A stretch of 64,000 nt of DNA from an uncultured Eubacteriales bacterium (GTDB taxonomy: Bacteria; Bacillota; Clostridia; Christensenellales; Aristaeellaceae), in contig OMYT01000004.1 of NCBI GenBank assembly GCA_900315315.1, positions 1 to 64,000 of the forward strand, written 5' to 3'. The translations under genes and the position numbers were made by a program. The notes under the pieces are model-generated. The model was not told the DNA's origin and ran no database searches. It saw nothing but the letters and a program-made list of their open reading frames with translations. Positions 18,149 to 27,700 of the stretch are shown here, piece after piece. The first letter of the stretch is position 1. Each line of letters begins with the position of its first letter.

Positions 18149-19576
18149 ATGGGCGGATTTTTCGGGATCACTTCCAAACAGGACTGTATGCTGGACGTAT
18201 TCTTCGGCGTGGATTATCACAGCCATCTGGGAACACGGCGGGCCGGCATGGCGGCCTGGGATGAGGAGATCGGCCTGCAGCGTAAGATTCATAATATCTG
18301 CAATGCTCCATTCCGGACCAAATTCGAGCATATTTTCGAAGAGATGCGCGGCATATCCGCGATCGGCTGTATTTCGGATTCGGATCCGCAGCCGCTGCTA
18401 ATTCGTTCCAACCTGGGAACGTATGCAATCTGCATGACCGGCGTGATCAACAATTCGGAAGAACTGATCGAGCAGTACCTGAGCTTCAGCGGCGGTCATT
18501 TCGATTCCATGACCGGCGGAAGGATCAACCAGACGGAGCTGCTCAGCGCACTGATTAACCAAAAAAGCAATTTTGCCGAAGGAATCCGTTTTGCCCAGAA
18601 ATCCATCGAGGGGACAGCTTCCATTCTGATCCTTACGGACAAGGGCACCCTGATTGCCGCACGGGATCGGACGGGCCGGCTGCCGGTGGCGGTGGGAAAG
18701 CGGGAGGACGGCTATGCCGTTGCCTTTGAGGCGTTTGCCTATCACAAAACCGGCTTCGAGGATGTCTGCGAGCTTGGACCGGGAGAAATCGTGGAACTGA
18801 GTCCGGAGAAAATGACCCAGCTGGCAGCACCGGGAAAGAAAAAGAAAATCTGTTCCTTCCTGTGGAGCTATTACGGCTATCCGACATCGACCTACGAAGG
18901 CGTGAACGTGGAAGAGATGCGTTATCGCAACGGCGCGATCCTGGCGGAGAACGACGCGGCGAACGGGCGGGATGATCCCATCGACTACATCGGCGGGGTG
19001 CCGGATTCCGGGACGCCTCACGCAATCGGGTATGCGAACCGCAGCGGAAAACCCTTTGCCCGGGCCTTCATCAAGTATACCCCGACCTGGAGCCGGAGCT
19101 TTATGCCGGCGAACCAGACGGACCGGGACAAGATCGCCAAGATGAAGCAGATTCCGGTGAACGCGCTGATCAAGGATAAGAACCTGCTCTTTGTGGACGA
19201 CTCAATCGTCCGGGGAACGCAGCTGCGGGAGACCGTGGAGTTCCTGTACGAAAGCGGCGCAAAATCCGTGCATATGCGCAGCGCCTGTCCGCCGATCATG
19301 TATGCCTGCAAGTACCTGAACTTCTCCCGATCCAACAGCGATCTGGAGCTGATCGCCCGGCGGGTGATCCTGGAACTGGAAGGAGAAGAGGGCTTCAGGT
19401 ACATCGACGAGTATGCCGACGGGACGACGGAGCGGGGAAAGAAACTCCGGCAGGTTATCTGCGACAAGTTCCATTTCGCTTCCCTGGAGTTCCAGACGCT
19501 GGAAGGCGTCATCAAGGCCATCGGCATTGATCCCTGCGAACTGTGCACTTACTGCTGGAACGGGAAAGAGGAGTAG
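18149..19576 (+). CDS. purF: Amidophosphoribosyltransferase family protein, nucleophile Cys absent
   Basis: 475 residues. PurF makes phosphoribosylamine from PRPP and glutamine, the first step of purine synthesis. The C-terminal phosphoribosyltransferase domain is intact: LLFVDDSIVRGTQ binds PRPP, and the cysteines in SACPPI and LCTYCWNG fit the Fe-S cluster of Bacillus-type enzymes. The N-terminal glutaminase domain starts MGGFFGITSK where canonical enzymes have CGVFGI, so the Ntn nucleophile cysteine is a glycine. ATG 18149 has a GGGAG site, and no upstream start would add a cysteine. It may use ammonia, or be a divergent form; a heptamer repeat follows the gene. Confidence 0.88.
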   Translation: MGGFFGITSKQDCMLDVFFGVDYHSHLGTRRAGMAAWDEEIGLQRKIHNICNAPFRTKFEHIFEEMRGISAIGCISDSDPQPLLIRSNLGTYAICMTGVINNSEELIEQYLSFSGGHFDSMTGGRINQTELLSALINQKSNFAEGIRFAQKSIEGTASILILTDKGTLIAARDRTGRLPVAVGKREDGYAVAFEAFAYHKTGFEDVCELGPGEIVELSPEKMTQLAAPGKKKKICSFLWSYYGYPTSTYEGVNVEEMRYRNGAILAENDAANGRDDPIDYIGGVPDSGTPHAIGYANRSGKPFARAFIKYTPTWSRSFMPANQTDRDKIAKMKQIPVNALIKDKNLLFVDDSIVRGTQLRETVEFLYESGAKSVHMRSACPPIMYACKYLNFSRSNSDLELIARRVILELEGEEGFRYIDEYADGTTERGKKLRQVICDKFHFASLEFQTLEGVIKAIGIDPCELCTYCWNGKEE

Positions 19577-19583
19577 GTAGTCA

Positions 19584-19615
19584 GAGTGGAGAGTTAAGAG
19601 TGGAGAGTGGAGAGA
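19584..19615 (+). repeat. Heptamer repeat array between purF and purM
   Basis: Four 7-base units in phase: GTGGAGA, GTTAAGA, GTGGAGA, GTGGAGA (19586-19613). Same family as arrays at 20691, 21341 and 27469. Confidence 0.9.
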
Positions 19616-19638
19616 AGAGGAACTGAAAGGAGAACGGC

Positions 19639-20682
19639 ATGAATACGAATTCAAGGTCTGAAGCTTATGCCGCCGCGGGCGTGGATATCACCGCCGGCTA
19701 CAGGTCTGTTGAACTGATGAAAAAGCATATCCGGAAGACAGCCGTGACCGGCGTCTGCGAGGATGTGGGCGGCTTCGGCGGTCTGTTCGAGCCTGATCTG
19801 GGCGGGATGGAAAATCCCGTACTGGTTTCCGGCACGGACGGCGTCGGAACCAAGCTGAAAATCGCTTTCCTGATGGATAAGCATGATACAGTGGGGATCG
19901 ACTGCGTGGCGATGTGCGTGAACGATATCATCTGCTGCGGTGCGAAGCCCCTGTTTTTTCTGGACTATATTGCCTGCGGAAAGAACGTGCCGGAACGCAT
20001 TGAGCAGATCGTCAAGGGCGTGTGTGAAGGCTGCTTGCAGGCCGGCTGCGCACTGATCGGCGGGGAGACCGCCGAGCATCCCGGCCTGATGCCGGAGGAT
20101 GAGTATGACCTGGCCGGCTATTCCACCGGGATTGTGGACAAGGCGAAGATCATTGACAACAGGACGATGCAGGCCGGAGACGTTGTGATCGCGCTACCGT
20201 CTTCTGGCGTACATTCCAACGGGTTCTCCCTGGTGCGCCGAGTGTTCGACATTGAGCATGCGGACCTGAAAGCACCGGTGGCGGAATTGGGCGGCCGCAG
20301 CCTCGGGGAGGCACTGCTGGAGCCGACGAGGATCTATGTAAAGCCGGTGCTGGCCCTGATGAAGGAAGTACAGGTAAAGGGCATCAGCCATATCACCGGC
20401 GGCGGTTTCTATGAGAATATTCCGCGGAGCATTCCGGACGGACTCGGTGCGCGGATCGAAAAAGAAAAGATCCGGGTGCTGCCGATCTTCAGGCTGATTG
20501 CGGAAAAGGGTGGGATTTCCGAACGGGATATGTTTAACACCTATAACATGGGCGTGGGCATGAGCGTTGTGGTTCCCGCGGCAGAAGCGGAGAAAGCGAT
20601 CCGGATCCTGAAGGATCAGGGCGTGGAGGCGTATCTGATCGGCGAGATTGCTGAAAGCGAAGAGAAGATCATGATCGTATGA
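19639..20682 (+). CDS. purM: Phosphoribosylformylglycinamidine cyclo-ligase (AIR synthetase)
   Basis: 347 residues. It closes FGAM to AIR with ATP. The family pattern is clear: [12 protein letters not shown] at the N terminus, [37 protein letters not shown] and [16 protein letters not shown] 19639 is preceded by AAAGGAG. Heptamer arrays lie on both sides of the gene. Full length with no unusual changes. Confidence 0.95.
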   Translation: MNTNSRSEAYAAAGVDITAGYRSVELMKKHIRKTAVTGVCEDVGGFGGLFEPDLGGMENPVLVSGTDGVGTKLKIAFLMDKHDTVGIDCVAMCVNDIICCGAKPLFFLDYIACGKNVPERIEQIVKGVCEGCLQAGCALIGGETAEHPGLMPEDEYDLAGYSTGIVDKAKIIDNRTMQAGDVVIALPSSGVHSNGFSLVRRVFDIEHADLKAPVAELGGRSLGEALLEPTRIYVKPVLALMKEVQVKGISHITGGGFYENIPRSIPDGLGARIEKEKIRVLPIFRLIAEKGGISERDMFNTYNMGVGMSVVVPAAEAEKAIRILKDQGVEAYLIGEIAESEEKIMIV

Positions 20683-20690
20683 AATGAAGA

Positions 20691-20718
20691 GTGAAGAGTT
20701 AAGAGTGGAGAGTGAAGA
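20691..20718 (+). repeat. Heptamer repeat array between purM and purN
   Basis: Four units in phase: GTGAAGA, GTTAAGA, GTGGAGA, GTGAAGA. It ends 6 bases before the purN start codon, so its purine-rich units may act as the ribosome binding site. Confidence 0.9.
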
Positions 20719-20724
20719 TTGATT

Positions 20725-21345
20725 ATGTTGAGCAGGAAAGCGCGGATTGCCGTGCTGGTGTCCGGCGGGGGGACCAACCTGCAGGCGATTCTGGACGCTG
20801 CCGGACGGGGAGAGATCCCCGACGGCGAGGTGACGCTGGTGATCAGCGACCGCGCCGGCGCCTACGCGCTGGAACGCGCGGAAAAAGCCGGGATTCCTTC
20901 CATGGAAATCAACAAGAAAGCCTGCGGCGGACAGATGCTTTTTGAGGAGAAACTGATCGCCGCGCTGGAAGAAAACCGGACGGACCTGATCGTACTGGCA
21001 GGGTTCCTGAGTATCCTGACACCGAGCTTTACAACCCGGTATTCCCGGCGGATTATCAACGTGCATCCCAGCCTGATTCCCAGCTTCTGCGGCGCAGGAT
21101 ACTACGGGCTGAAAGTGCACGAGGCGGCGCTGGGCCGGGGCGTGAAGGTGACCGGCGCGACGGTTCACTTCGTGAATGAGATCCCGGACGGCGGGGAGAT
21201 TATTGCCCAGAAGGCGGTGGATATTCTGCCCGGAGACACGCCGGAGATCCTGCAGCGCAGGGTGATGAAACAGGCAGAATGGGTTATTCTGCCAAAGAGC
21301 GTTGAAACAATTTCCAGGGAAATTGTTTCCAGATCGGAGCGTTAA
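20725..21345 (+). CDS. purN: Phosphoribosylglycinamide formyltransferase
   Basis: 206 residues. It transfers the formyl group of 10-formyl-THF to GAR. The phosphate loop VLVSGGGTNLQ is near residue 11; the catalytic Asn and His are in INVHPSLIPSF and the aspartate is in NEIPDGGEI, where E. coli has DELDGG. The start is taken as ATG 20725, with only the GGAGA of the preceding repeat as a possible binding site; TTG 20719 is an alternative. The stop codon TAA lies inside the next repeat array, so the repeat defines the C terminus. Confidence 0.92.
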   Translation: MLSRKARIAVLVSGGGTNLQAILDAAGRGEIPDGEVTLVISDRAGAYALERAEKAGIPSMEINKKACGGQMLFEEKLIAALEENRTDLIVLAGFLSILTPSFTTRYSRRIINVHPSLIPSFCGAGYYGLKVHEAALGRGVKVTGATVHFVNEIPDGGEIIAQKAVDILPGDTPEILQRRVMKQAEWVILPKSVETISREIVSRSER

Positions 21346-21361
21346 GAGTGAAGAGCGGAGA
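21341..21361 (+). repeat. Heptamer repeat array overlapping the purN stop
   Basis: Three units: GTTAAGA, GTGAAGA, GCGGAGA. The TAA of the first unit is the stop codon of purN. Confidence 0.85.
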
Positions 21362-21385
21362 TAAAAAACACAAGGAGGGGCAAAA

Positions 21386-22105
21386 ATGGATATCTACAAA
21401 ATCTTTACACCTGAGGAACTGCTGAAGGACAACACCTATCCCGGCCGCGGCATCGTGATCGGCAAGACGCCGGACGGTACCAGTGCGATGACAGCCTACT
21501 TCATCATGGGCCGCAGCGAGAACAGCCGGAACCGGATCTTTGTCGAGAAGAACGGCGAAGTCTTTACCGAACCCTATGACGCCGCAAAGGTACAGGATCC
21601 TTCCCTGATCATCTATTCGGCAGTCCGTTCCTTTGAGAATCATCTGGTGGTAACCAACGGTAACCAGACGGACACCATTGTGGAAGGCCTGCAGGCCGGC
21701 AAGAGCTTCTCCGAAGCGCTGGCAGGCCGTGAGTTTGAGCCGGACGGCCCGAACTTTACCCCCCGCATCAGCGGCATGCTGACATTCGGGGAGGACGACT
21801 TTACCTATCAGATGAGCATCCTGAAGAGCGCCGACGCGGAAGGCAGCGCCTGCAACCGCTTTACTTACAGCTATGAGCCGAAGAATGGCCTGGGCCATTT
21901 TATTCACACCTATGTATGCGACGGGACTCCGATTCCGACCTTCCAGGGCGAACCGGAGCGGATCGCGGTCTGTGACGATATCGGCGAGATGACGGAGCGG
22001 ATCTGGAATGCGCTGAACGAGCAGAATAAGATCAGCCTGTATGTACGGTACATTGATCTGAAGACAGGGGACACCGAAGACCGGATGGTCAACAAGCACA
22101 GATAA
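21386..22105 (+). CDS. IMP cyclohydrolase, stand-alone (PurO-like family)
   Basis: 239 residues. The sequence resembles the IMP cyclohydrolase family first known from archaeal PurO: an N-terminal YPGRGIVIGKTPDG, then AYFIMGRSENSRNR, PDGPNFTPRI and a C-terminal RIWNALNEQN. It would close FAICAR to IMP, the last step. The next gene is a separate AICAR transformylase, so the two activities of bacterial PurH are split over two proteins, as in other Clostridia. ATG 21386 follows AAGGAGGGGC. Assignment rests on family pattern and on the neighbour. Confidence 0.85.
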   Translation: MDIYKIFTPEELLKDNTYPGRGIVIGKTPDGTSAMTAYFIMGRSENSRNRIFVEKNGEVFTEPYDAAKVQDPSLIIYSAVRSFENHLVVTNGNQTDTIVEGLQAGKSFSEALAGREFEPDGPNFTPRISGMLTFGEDDFTYQMSILKSADAEGSACNRFTYSYEPKNGLGHFIHTYVCDGTPIPTFQGEPERIAVCDDIGEMTERIWNALNEQNKISLYVRYIDLKTGDTEDRMVNKHR

Positions 22106-22106
22106 A

Positions 22107-22175
22107 TAAGGGGGCTTTCCTGCCCTTCCAACGCAGGTGCCACTGGCGCCTGCGCCCCCTGAACCCCTTCGGCGA
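22107..22175 (+). repeat. Extended hairpin/CCTTCGG repeat before AICAR transformylase
   Basis: AGGGGGC (22109-22115) can pair with GCCCCCT (22151-22157 region) around an inner hairpin GCAGGTGCC-ACT-GGCGCCTGC, and the tail is GAACCCCTTCGGCG. It begins 2 bases after the IMP cyclohydrolase stop. The stem, GCTTTCC loop start and CCTTCGG tail tie it to the simpler copies. Confidence 0.65.
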
Positions 22176-22208
22176 AAAAAGTTTTTTACAGGTGAGAAGG
22201 AGATCACA

Positions 22209-23393
22209 ATGAAAGAGTTTGAACTGAAGTACGGATGTAATCCCAACCAGAAACCCGCGAAGATCTACATGAAGGACGGCAGCGAACTGCCGATCAAAAT
22301 CCTGTCCGGTCGTCCGGGCTATATCAATTTCCTGGATGCTTTCAACAGCTGGCAGCTGGTGAAGGAACTGAAGGCGGCCCTGGGCCTGCCCGCGGTGACC
22401 AGCTTCAAGCATGTGAGCCCCACTTCCGCCGCTGTCGGTATTCCGCTGAGTGAAGACCTGAAGAAGGCGTGCTTTGTGGACGACATCGAGGGGCTGGATG
22501 ATTCTCCGCTGGCCTGCGCCTATGCCCGGGCCCGCGGCACCGACCGGATGTGCTCCTTCGGCGACTGGGTGGCCATGAGCGAAGTATGCGACGTGACTAC
22601 CGCGAAGATGCTGAAGCGGGAAGTGTCCGACGGCGTCATCGCTCCCGGATATGAGCCGGAAGCGCTGGAGATTCTGAAGAGCAAGCGTAAGGGCAATTAC
22701 AATATCGTGGAGATCGATCCGGACTATGTGCCCGAGGTGCAGGAGCGCAAGCAGGTGTTCGGTATCACCTTCGAACAGGGCAGGAACAACTTCGAGATCA
22801 ACCGGGAACTGCTGCAGGACATCGTGACAAAGAACAAGGACCTGCCGGAAAGTGCGGTGCGGGACCTGATTGTAGCCCTGATCACACTGAAATATACCCA
22901 GTCCAACTCCGTGTGCTATGCGGTGGACGGACAGGCGATCGGTGTGGGCGCCGGCCAGCAGAGCCGGATTCACTGCACGCGCCTGGCGGGTTCCAAGGCG
23001 GATACATGGTTCCTGCGTCAGCATGAGAAGGTGCTGAACCTGCCCTTCCGCGCGGATCTCGGCCGGCCGGAACGGGATAACGTCATCGACGGCTACATCA
23101 ACCAGAACGAGGAAGACGTGTGCGCCGAAGGCAACTGGCAGAAGTATTTTACCGCGCAGCCGGCTCCTCTGACCGAGGGGGAGAAGCGCGCCTTCCTGGA
23201 TACCCGGCAGGGTGTGGCGCTGGGATCCGACGCTTTCTTCCCCTTCAGCGACAATATTGAGCGGGCGTATAAGAGCGGCGTGAAGTATATCGCCGAGCCC
23301 GGCGGATCCATCCGGGATGACGCGGTCATCGAGTGCTGCGACAAGTATGGGATGACGATGGCGTTTACGCATATGAGGCTGTTCCATCATTAA
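22209..23393 (+). CDS. AICAR transformylase, stand-alone (PurH C-terminal type)
   Basis: 394 residues. It transfers a formyl group from 10-formyl-THF to AICAR, giving FAICAR. The signature SFKHVSPTSAAVG (about residues 65-77) with the catalytic Lys-His pair, YTQSNSVCYA, VGAGQQSRIHC and GGSIRDDAVIECCDKYG match the transformylase part of PurH. The MGS/IMP cyclohydrolase half is missing and replaced by the separate upstream gene. ATG 22209 follows AGAAGGAGATCACA; codons before it belong to the repeat. A hairpin repeat also follows the gene. Confidence 0.92.
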   Translation: MKEFELKYGCNPNQKPAKIYMKDGSELPIKILSGRPGYINFLDAFNSWQLVKELKAALGLPAVTSFKHVSPTSAAVGIPLSEDLKKACFVDDIEGLDDSPLACAYARARGTDRMCSFGDWVAMSEVCDVTTAKMLKREVSDGVIAPGYEPEALEILKSKRKGNYNIVEIDPDYVPEVQERKQVFGITFEQGRNNFEINRELLQDIVTKNKDLPESAVRDLIVALITLKYTQSNSVCYAVDGQAIGVGAGQQSRIHCTRLAGSKADTWFLRQHEKVLNLPFRADLGRPERDNVIDGYINQNEEDVCAEGNWQKYFTAQPAPLTEGEKRAFLDTRQGVALGSDAFFPFSDNIERAYKSGVKYIAEPGGSIRDDAVIECCDKYGMTMAFTHMRLFHH

Positions 23394-23396
23394 GGA

Positions 23397-23437
23397 ATGT
23401 GGGGGCTTTCCGATTGCCCCCACACCCCTTCGGTTAC
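23397..23437 (+). repeat. Hairpin/CCTTCGG repeat before purD
   Basis: Stem TGTGGGGGC / GCCCCCACA (9 pairs) around the loop TTTCCGATT, then CCCCTTCGGTTACAAT. The stem bases differ from the other copies but still pair, while loop and tail are conserved. Confidence 0.75.
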
Positions 23438-23479
23438 AATTATATCGAGTTGAGAAAAACAAAGGAAAGAAGATTCATT

Positions 23480-24745
23480 ATGAATATTCTGGTGATTGGC
23501 GGCGGAGGCCGTGAGCATACCATCATCAAAAAACTGAAGGAAAACCCGGGGGTGGAGAAGATCTACGCCCTGCCGGGAAACGGCGGCATCGCACAGGATG
23601 CGGAGTGCGTGAACGTCAAAGCGACAGACCTGGAGGGTATCGTGAACTTTATCCGCGGGACGAAGATCGACTATGCCGTGGTCGCACCGGATGATCCGCT
23701 GGTGCTGGGCTGTGTGGACCTGCTGGAGGCGGAGGGGATTCCCTGCTTCGGCCCCCGGAAGAACGCAGCAATCATTGAAGGCAGCAAAGTCTTCTCGAAG
23801 GACCTGATGAAGAAATACGGCATTCCGACCGCGGCCTATGAAGTATTCACCGATCCGGCTGACGCGCTGGCTTATCTGGAGACCGCGCCGATTCCCACGG
23901 TGGTGAAGGCGGACGGTCTGGCCCTGGGCAAGGGCGTGACCGTGGCGATGACCCGGGAGGAAGCCTGCGGTGCGGTCCGGGAGATCATGGAGGACAAGAA
24001 GTTCGGGAAAAGCGGCGACCGGATCGTCATCGAGGAATACCTCGAAGGGCCGGAAGTCTCCGTCTTGTCCTTTACGGACGGAACGACCGTGAAACCGATG
24101 GTCTCCAGCATGGATCACAAACGGGCCGGGGACGGGGATACGGGTCCCAATACAGGCGGCATGGGTACGGTGGCGCCGAATCCCTTCTACACGGAGGAAG
24201 TGGCGGAACGCTGCATGGAAACGATCTTCCTGCCGACGATCCGGGCAATGAAGGCGGAAGGACGGGAATTCCGAGGCTGCCTTTACTTCGGCCTGATGAT
24301 TACCAAGGACGGGCCGAAGGTGATCGAATACAACTGCCGTTTCGGCGATCCGGAGACCCAGGTGGTGCTGCCACTGCTGGAGAGCGATCTGCTGACGGTG
24401 ATGCAGGCGGTGACAGAAGGGAAACTTTCGGAATGCGAAGTGAAATTCCGGGATGCGCATGCCTGCTGCGTGGTACTTGCTTCAAAGGGCTATCCGCTGA
24501 GCTATGAGAAGGGCTATGAGATCACGATCCCGGACGAAGTGAAGGATCATGTGTTCGTGGCCGGCGCGGTGCTGAAAGACGGGAAGCTGGTGACCTCCGG
24601 CGGGCGGGTGCTGGGTGTGACGGCGGTGGCCGATACCCTGCCCGAGGCCGTGAAGGAGGCCTACGCCATGGCGGAAACGGTAACCTTCGGAAACCGGTAT
24701 ATGAGAAAAGATATCGGTCAAAGAGCAATCAAAGGATGTCAATAA
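23480..24745 (+). CDS. purD: Phosphoribosylamine-glycine ligase (GAR synthetase)
   Basis: 421 residues, ATP-grasp enzyme joining phosphoribosylamine and glycine. The N terminus MNILVIGGGGREHTII, PGNGGIAQDAE, KADGLALGKGV and GPEVSVLSFTDG are canonical; NCRFGDPETQ provides metal ligands. ATG 23480 is chosen for homology and because AGGAAAGAAG precedes it; the longer frame runs through the repeat and the end of the previous gene. purL follows after 36 bases. Confidence 0.95.
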   Translation: MNILVIGGGGREHTIIKKLKENPGVEKIYALPGNGGIAQDAECVNVKATDLEGIVNFIRGTKIDYAVVAPDDPLVLGCVDLLEAEGIPCFGPRKNAAIIEGSKVFSKDLMKKYGIPTAAYEVFTDPADALAYLETAPIPTVVKADGLALGKGVTVAMTREEACGAVREIMEDKKFGKSGDRIVIEEYLEGPEVSVLSFTDGTTVKPMVSSMDHKRAGDGDTGPNTGGMGTVAPNPFYTEEVAERCMETIFLPTIRAMKAEGREFRGCLYFGLMITKDGPKVIEYNCRFGDPETQVVLPLLESDLLTVMQAVTEGKLSECEVKFRDAHACCVVLASKGYPLSYEKGYEITIPDEVKDHVFVAGAVLKDGKLVTSGGRVLGVTAVADTLPEAVKEAYAMAETVTFGNRYMRKDIGQRAIKGCQ

Positions 24746-24781
24746 GGTGACACTTCGGAATGACACGAAAGAGGGAACAAG

Positions 24782-27700
24782 ATGGTTTACAGGATCTTTG
24801 TGGAGAAGAAACCGGGGTTGGATAACGAGGCCCGGGAACTGCGGAAGGACGCCCGGACATTCCTGGGCATTCAGGGACTGGAGAAGGTCCGGCTGCTGAA
24901 CCGCTATGACGCGGAGGACATGCCGGAGGACCTTTTTGATCTGGCGGTGCGGGAAGTTTTCTCCGAACCGCAGCTGGACGACACTTCGGCGGAACTGAGC
25001 ACGGAAGGCGCGGCGGACGTGTTTGCGGTGGAGTACCTGCCGGGGCAGTTTGACCAGCGGGCGGATTCCGCGGCGCAGTGCGTGCAGTTCATCTCGCAGG
25101 GTGAGCGGCCGCTGATCCGCAGCGCAAAGGTTTATATCCTTTACGGAACGCTGACAGACGCGGAGATCCTGGAGATCAAGAAATACGTCATTAACCCGGT
25201 GGAAGCCAGGGAAGCCTCGCTGGAGAAGCCGGAAACTCTGCGGACCGAGTATGCCGTGCCGACGGAGGTCGCGACACTGGATGGTTTTACCAAACTGGAC
25301 CGGACGGGACTGGAAAAGTTCGTGGCGGATTACGGCCTGGCGATGGACGCGGACGATATTGCATTCTGCCAGAGCTGGTTCCGGGAGGAAGGCCGGGAGC
25401 CCACCATCACGGAGATCCGGATGCTGGATACTTACTGGAGCGACCACTGCCGCCATACTACCTTCCTGACGGAGATCGACAGTGTGCGCTTTGAAGACGC
25501 GGTGCTGGAGAAGTCCTGGAAGCGCTATCTGGACACACGGAAAGCGCTGGGCCGGGAGAACAAGCCCGTATGCCTGATGGACCTGGCAACGGTGGCGGCA
25601 AAATACCTGCGGAAAAACGGAAAACTGAACAAACTGGACGAGAGTGAAGAGATCAATGCCTGCACGGTAAAGATGGACGTGGAGCGGGACGGGGTGAAAG
25701 AGCCCTGGCTGCTGCTGTTCAAGAACGAGACCCACAACCATCCGACTGAAATTGAGCCCTTCGGCGGTGCAGCAACCTGCATCGGCGGCGCGATCCGGGA
25801 TCCCCTGAGCGGACGGGCCTACGTCTACGGCGCGATGCGCGTGACCGGCGCGGCGGATCCGACCCGGCCCGTGAGCGAAACGATTCCCGGTAAACTGCCC
25901 CAGCGCAAACTGGTGACGACCGCCGCGGCAGGCTATGCCTCCTACGGCAACCAGATCGGCCTGGCGACGGGCATTGTGGATGAGATTTATCACCCCGGCT
26001 ACGCGGCCAAGCGGATGGAGATCGGCGCGGTGATTGCGGCGGCGCCGGCGGAAAATGTCCGCCGGGAATGCCCGGCGCCCGGGGATATCGTGATCCTGCT
26101 GGGCGGGTCCACCGGCCGGGACGGCATCGGCGGCGCGACCGGCTCCTCCAAGGCGCATAATGCGCACAGCGTGGAAACCTGCGGCGCGGAAGTGCAGAAG
26201 GGCAACGCGCCCGAGGAGCGGAAACTGCAGCGCCTGTTCCGCAACCCGAAGGCGACAAAGCTGATCAAGCGGTGCAACGACTTCGGCGCCGGCGGCGTCA
26301 GCGTCGCCATCGGCGAACTGGCGGACGGCCTGGATATCGACCTGAACGCGGTACCGAAGAAATATGACGGCCTGGATGGAACCGAACTGGCGATTTCCGA
26401 AAGCCAGGAACGGATGGCCGTAGTGGTGGCCGCGGAAGACGCGGAAACCTTCCTGGCCCTCGCGGCGGAAGAGAACCTGCAGGCCTGCCCGGTGGCAAAA
26501 GTCAAGGCGGACCCCCGTCTGACCATGCGCTGGAACGGGAAGACCATCGTGGACATCAGCCGTGATTTCCTGAACTCCAACGGCGCTCCGAAGCATACCG
26601 TGATCACCCCCGCGGCGTCGAAACCCGCGACGGAAATGAACATGGAAAAGCCTGTGGACTTTGCCGCACAGATGGAAAAGACCGCGGAGGATCTGGCAGT
26701 CTGCTCCCGCAGGGGCCTTTCGGAGCGGTTTGATTCCACGATCGGCGCGGGATCCGTGCTGATGCCCTTCGGCGGGAAACATCAGCTGACGCCCGTGCAG
26801 GCGATGGTTCAGAAGATCAGCCTGGAGAAAGGCCATACGGACGACTGCTCCCTGATGGCCTGGGGGTATGATCCGGAACTGACTTCCTTCAGCCCCTATC
26901 ACGGCGCGTATCTGGCCGTGGTGGATTCGGTGAGCAAACTGATTGCCTCCGGCGCATCCTTCGAGGATGTGTATCTGACGTTCCAGGAGTACTTTGAGAA
27001 GCCCGGAGGTGACGGAAAACGCTGGGGCAAGCCGCTGGCGGCCCTGCTCGGCGCCTTTGACGCCCAGATGGATCTGGGAATCGCGGCCATCGGCGGCAAG
27101 GACTCCATGTCCGGGTCTTTCGAGAAACTGGATGTACCGCCCACGCTGGTTTCCTTTGCGGTGACAACGGCGAAGACCGGGGACATCATTTCCTCCGAGT
27201 TCAAAGCGGCAGGACACCCCGTGATGCTCCTGGAGCCGGAGCGGGATGAGCGGGGATTGCCGGTAACGGCATCGCTGCTGGCACTGTATGACCGGATTGC
27301 CGAATGGATCCGGGAGGGAAAGATCGTCTCCTGCCGGACGGTTGAGACCGGCGGCAGCCTGGCTTCCGTGATGAAGATGGCCCTGGGCAACGGAATGGGC
27401 TTTGCCTTTGAAAAGGATCGGGAACTGGCAGAGCTGGCGGAGTGCAGGTACGGGAGTTTTATTGCAGAGTGGAGAGTGGAGAGTGGAGAGTGGAGAGCTG
27501 ATTCAGGGAAAGGACAGTTTACCTGCAGCAAACTGGGTATCGTGCTGGATGAGCCGGTGTTCACCTGGCGCGATAGCAGCGTAACATTGAAAGAGCTGCG
27601 GGAGCTGGGACGGAACAAGCTGGAAAAAGTCTACCCGACGCTGAATCCCGAATGGACGCCGGAAGACCGGGCGGAGGCGGATGCCTGCTGGCCGGCGGTC

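Noticed and set aside
24482..27217. 911-residue minus-strand frame opposite purD and purL
   Set aside because: Crosses two conserved genes and has no recognisable domain.
19584..27500. CRISPR array
   Set aside because: The repeats are 7-base tandem units without unique spacers of constant length, and no cas genes are present.
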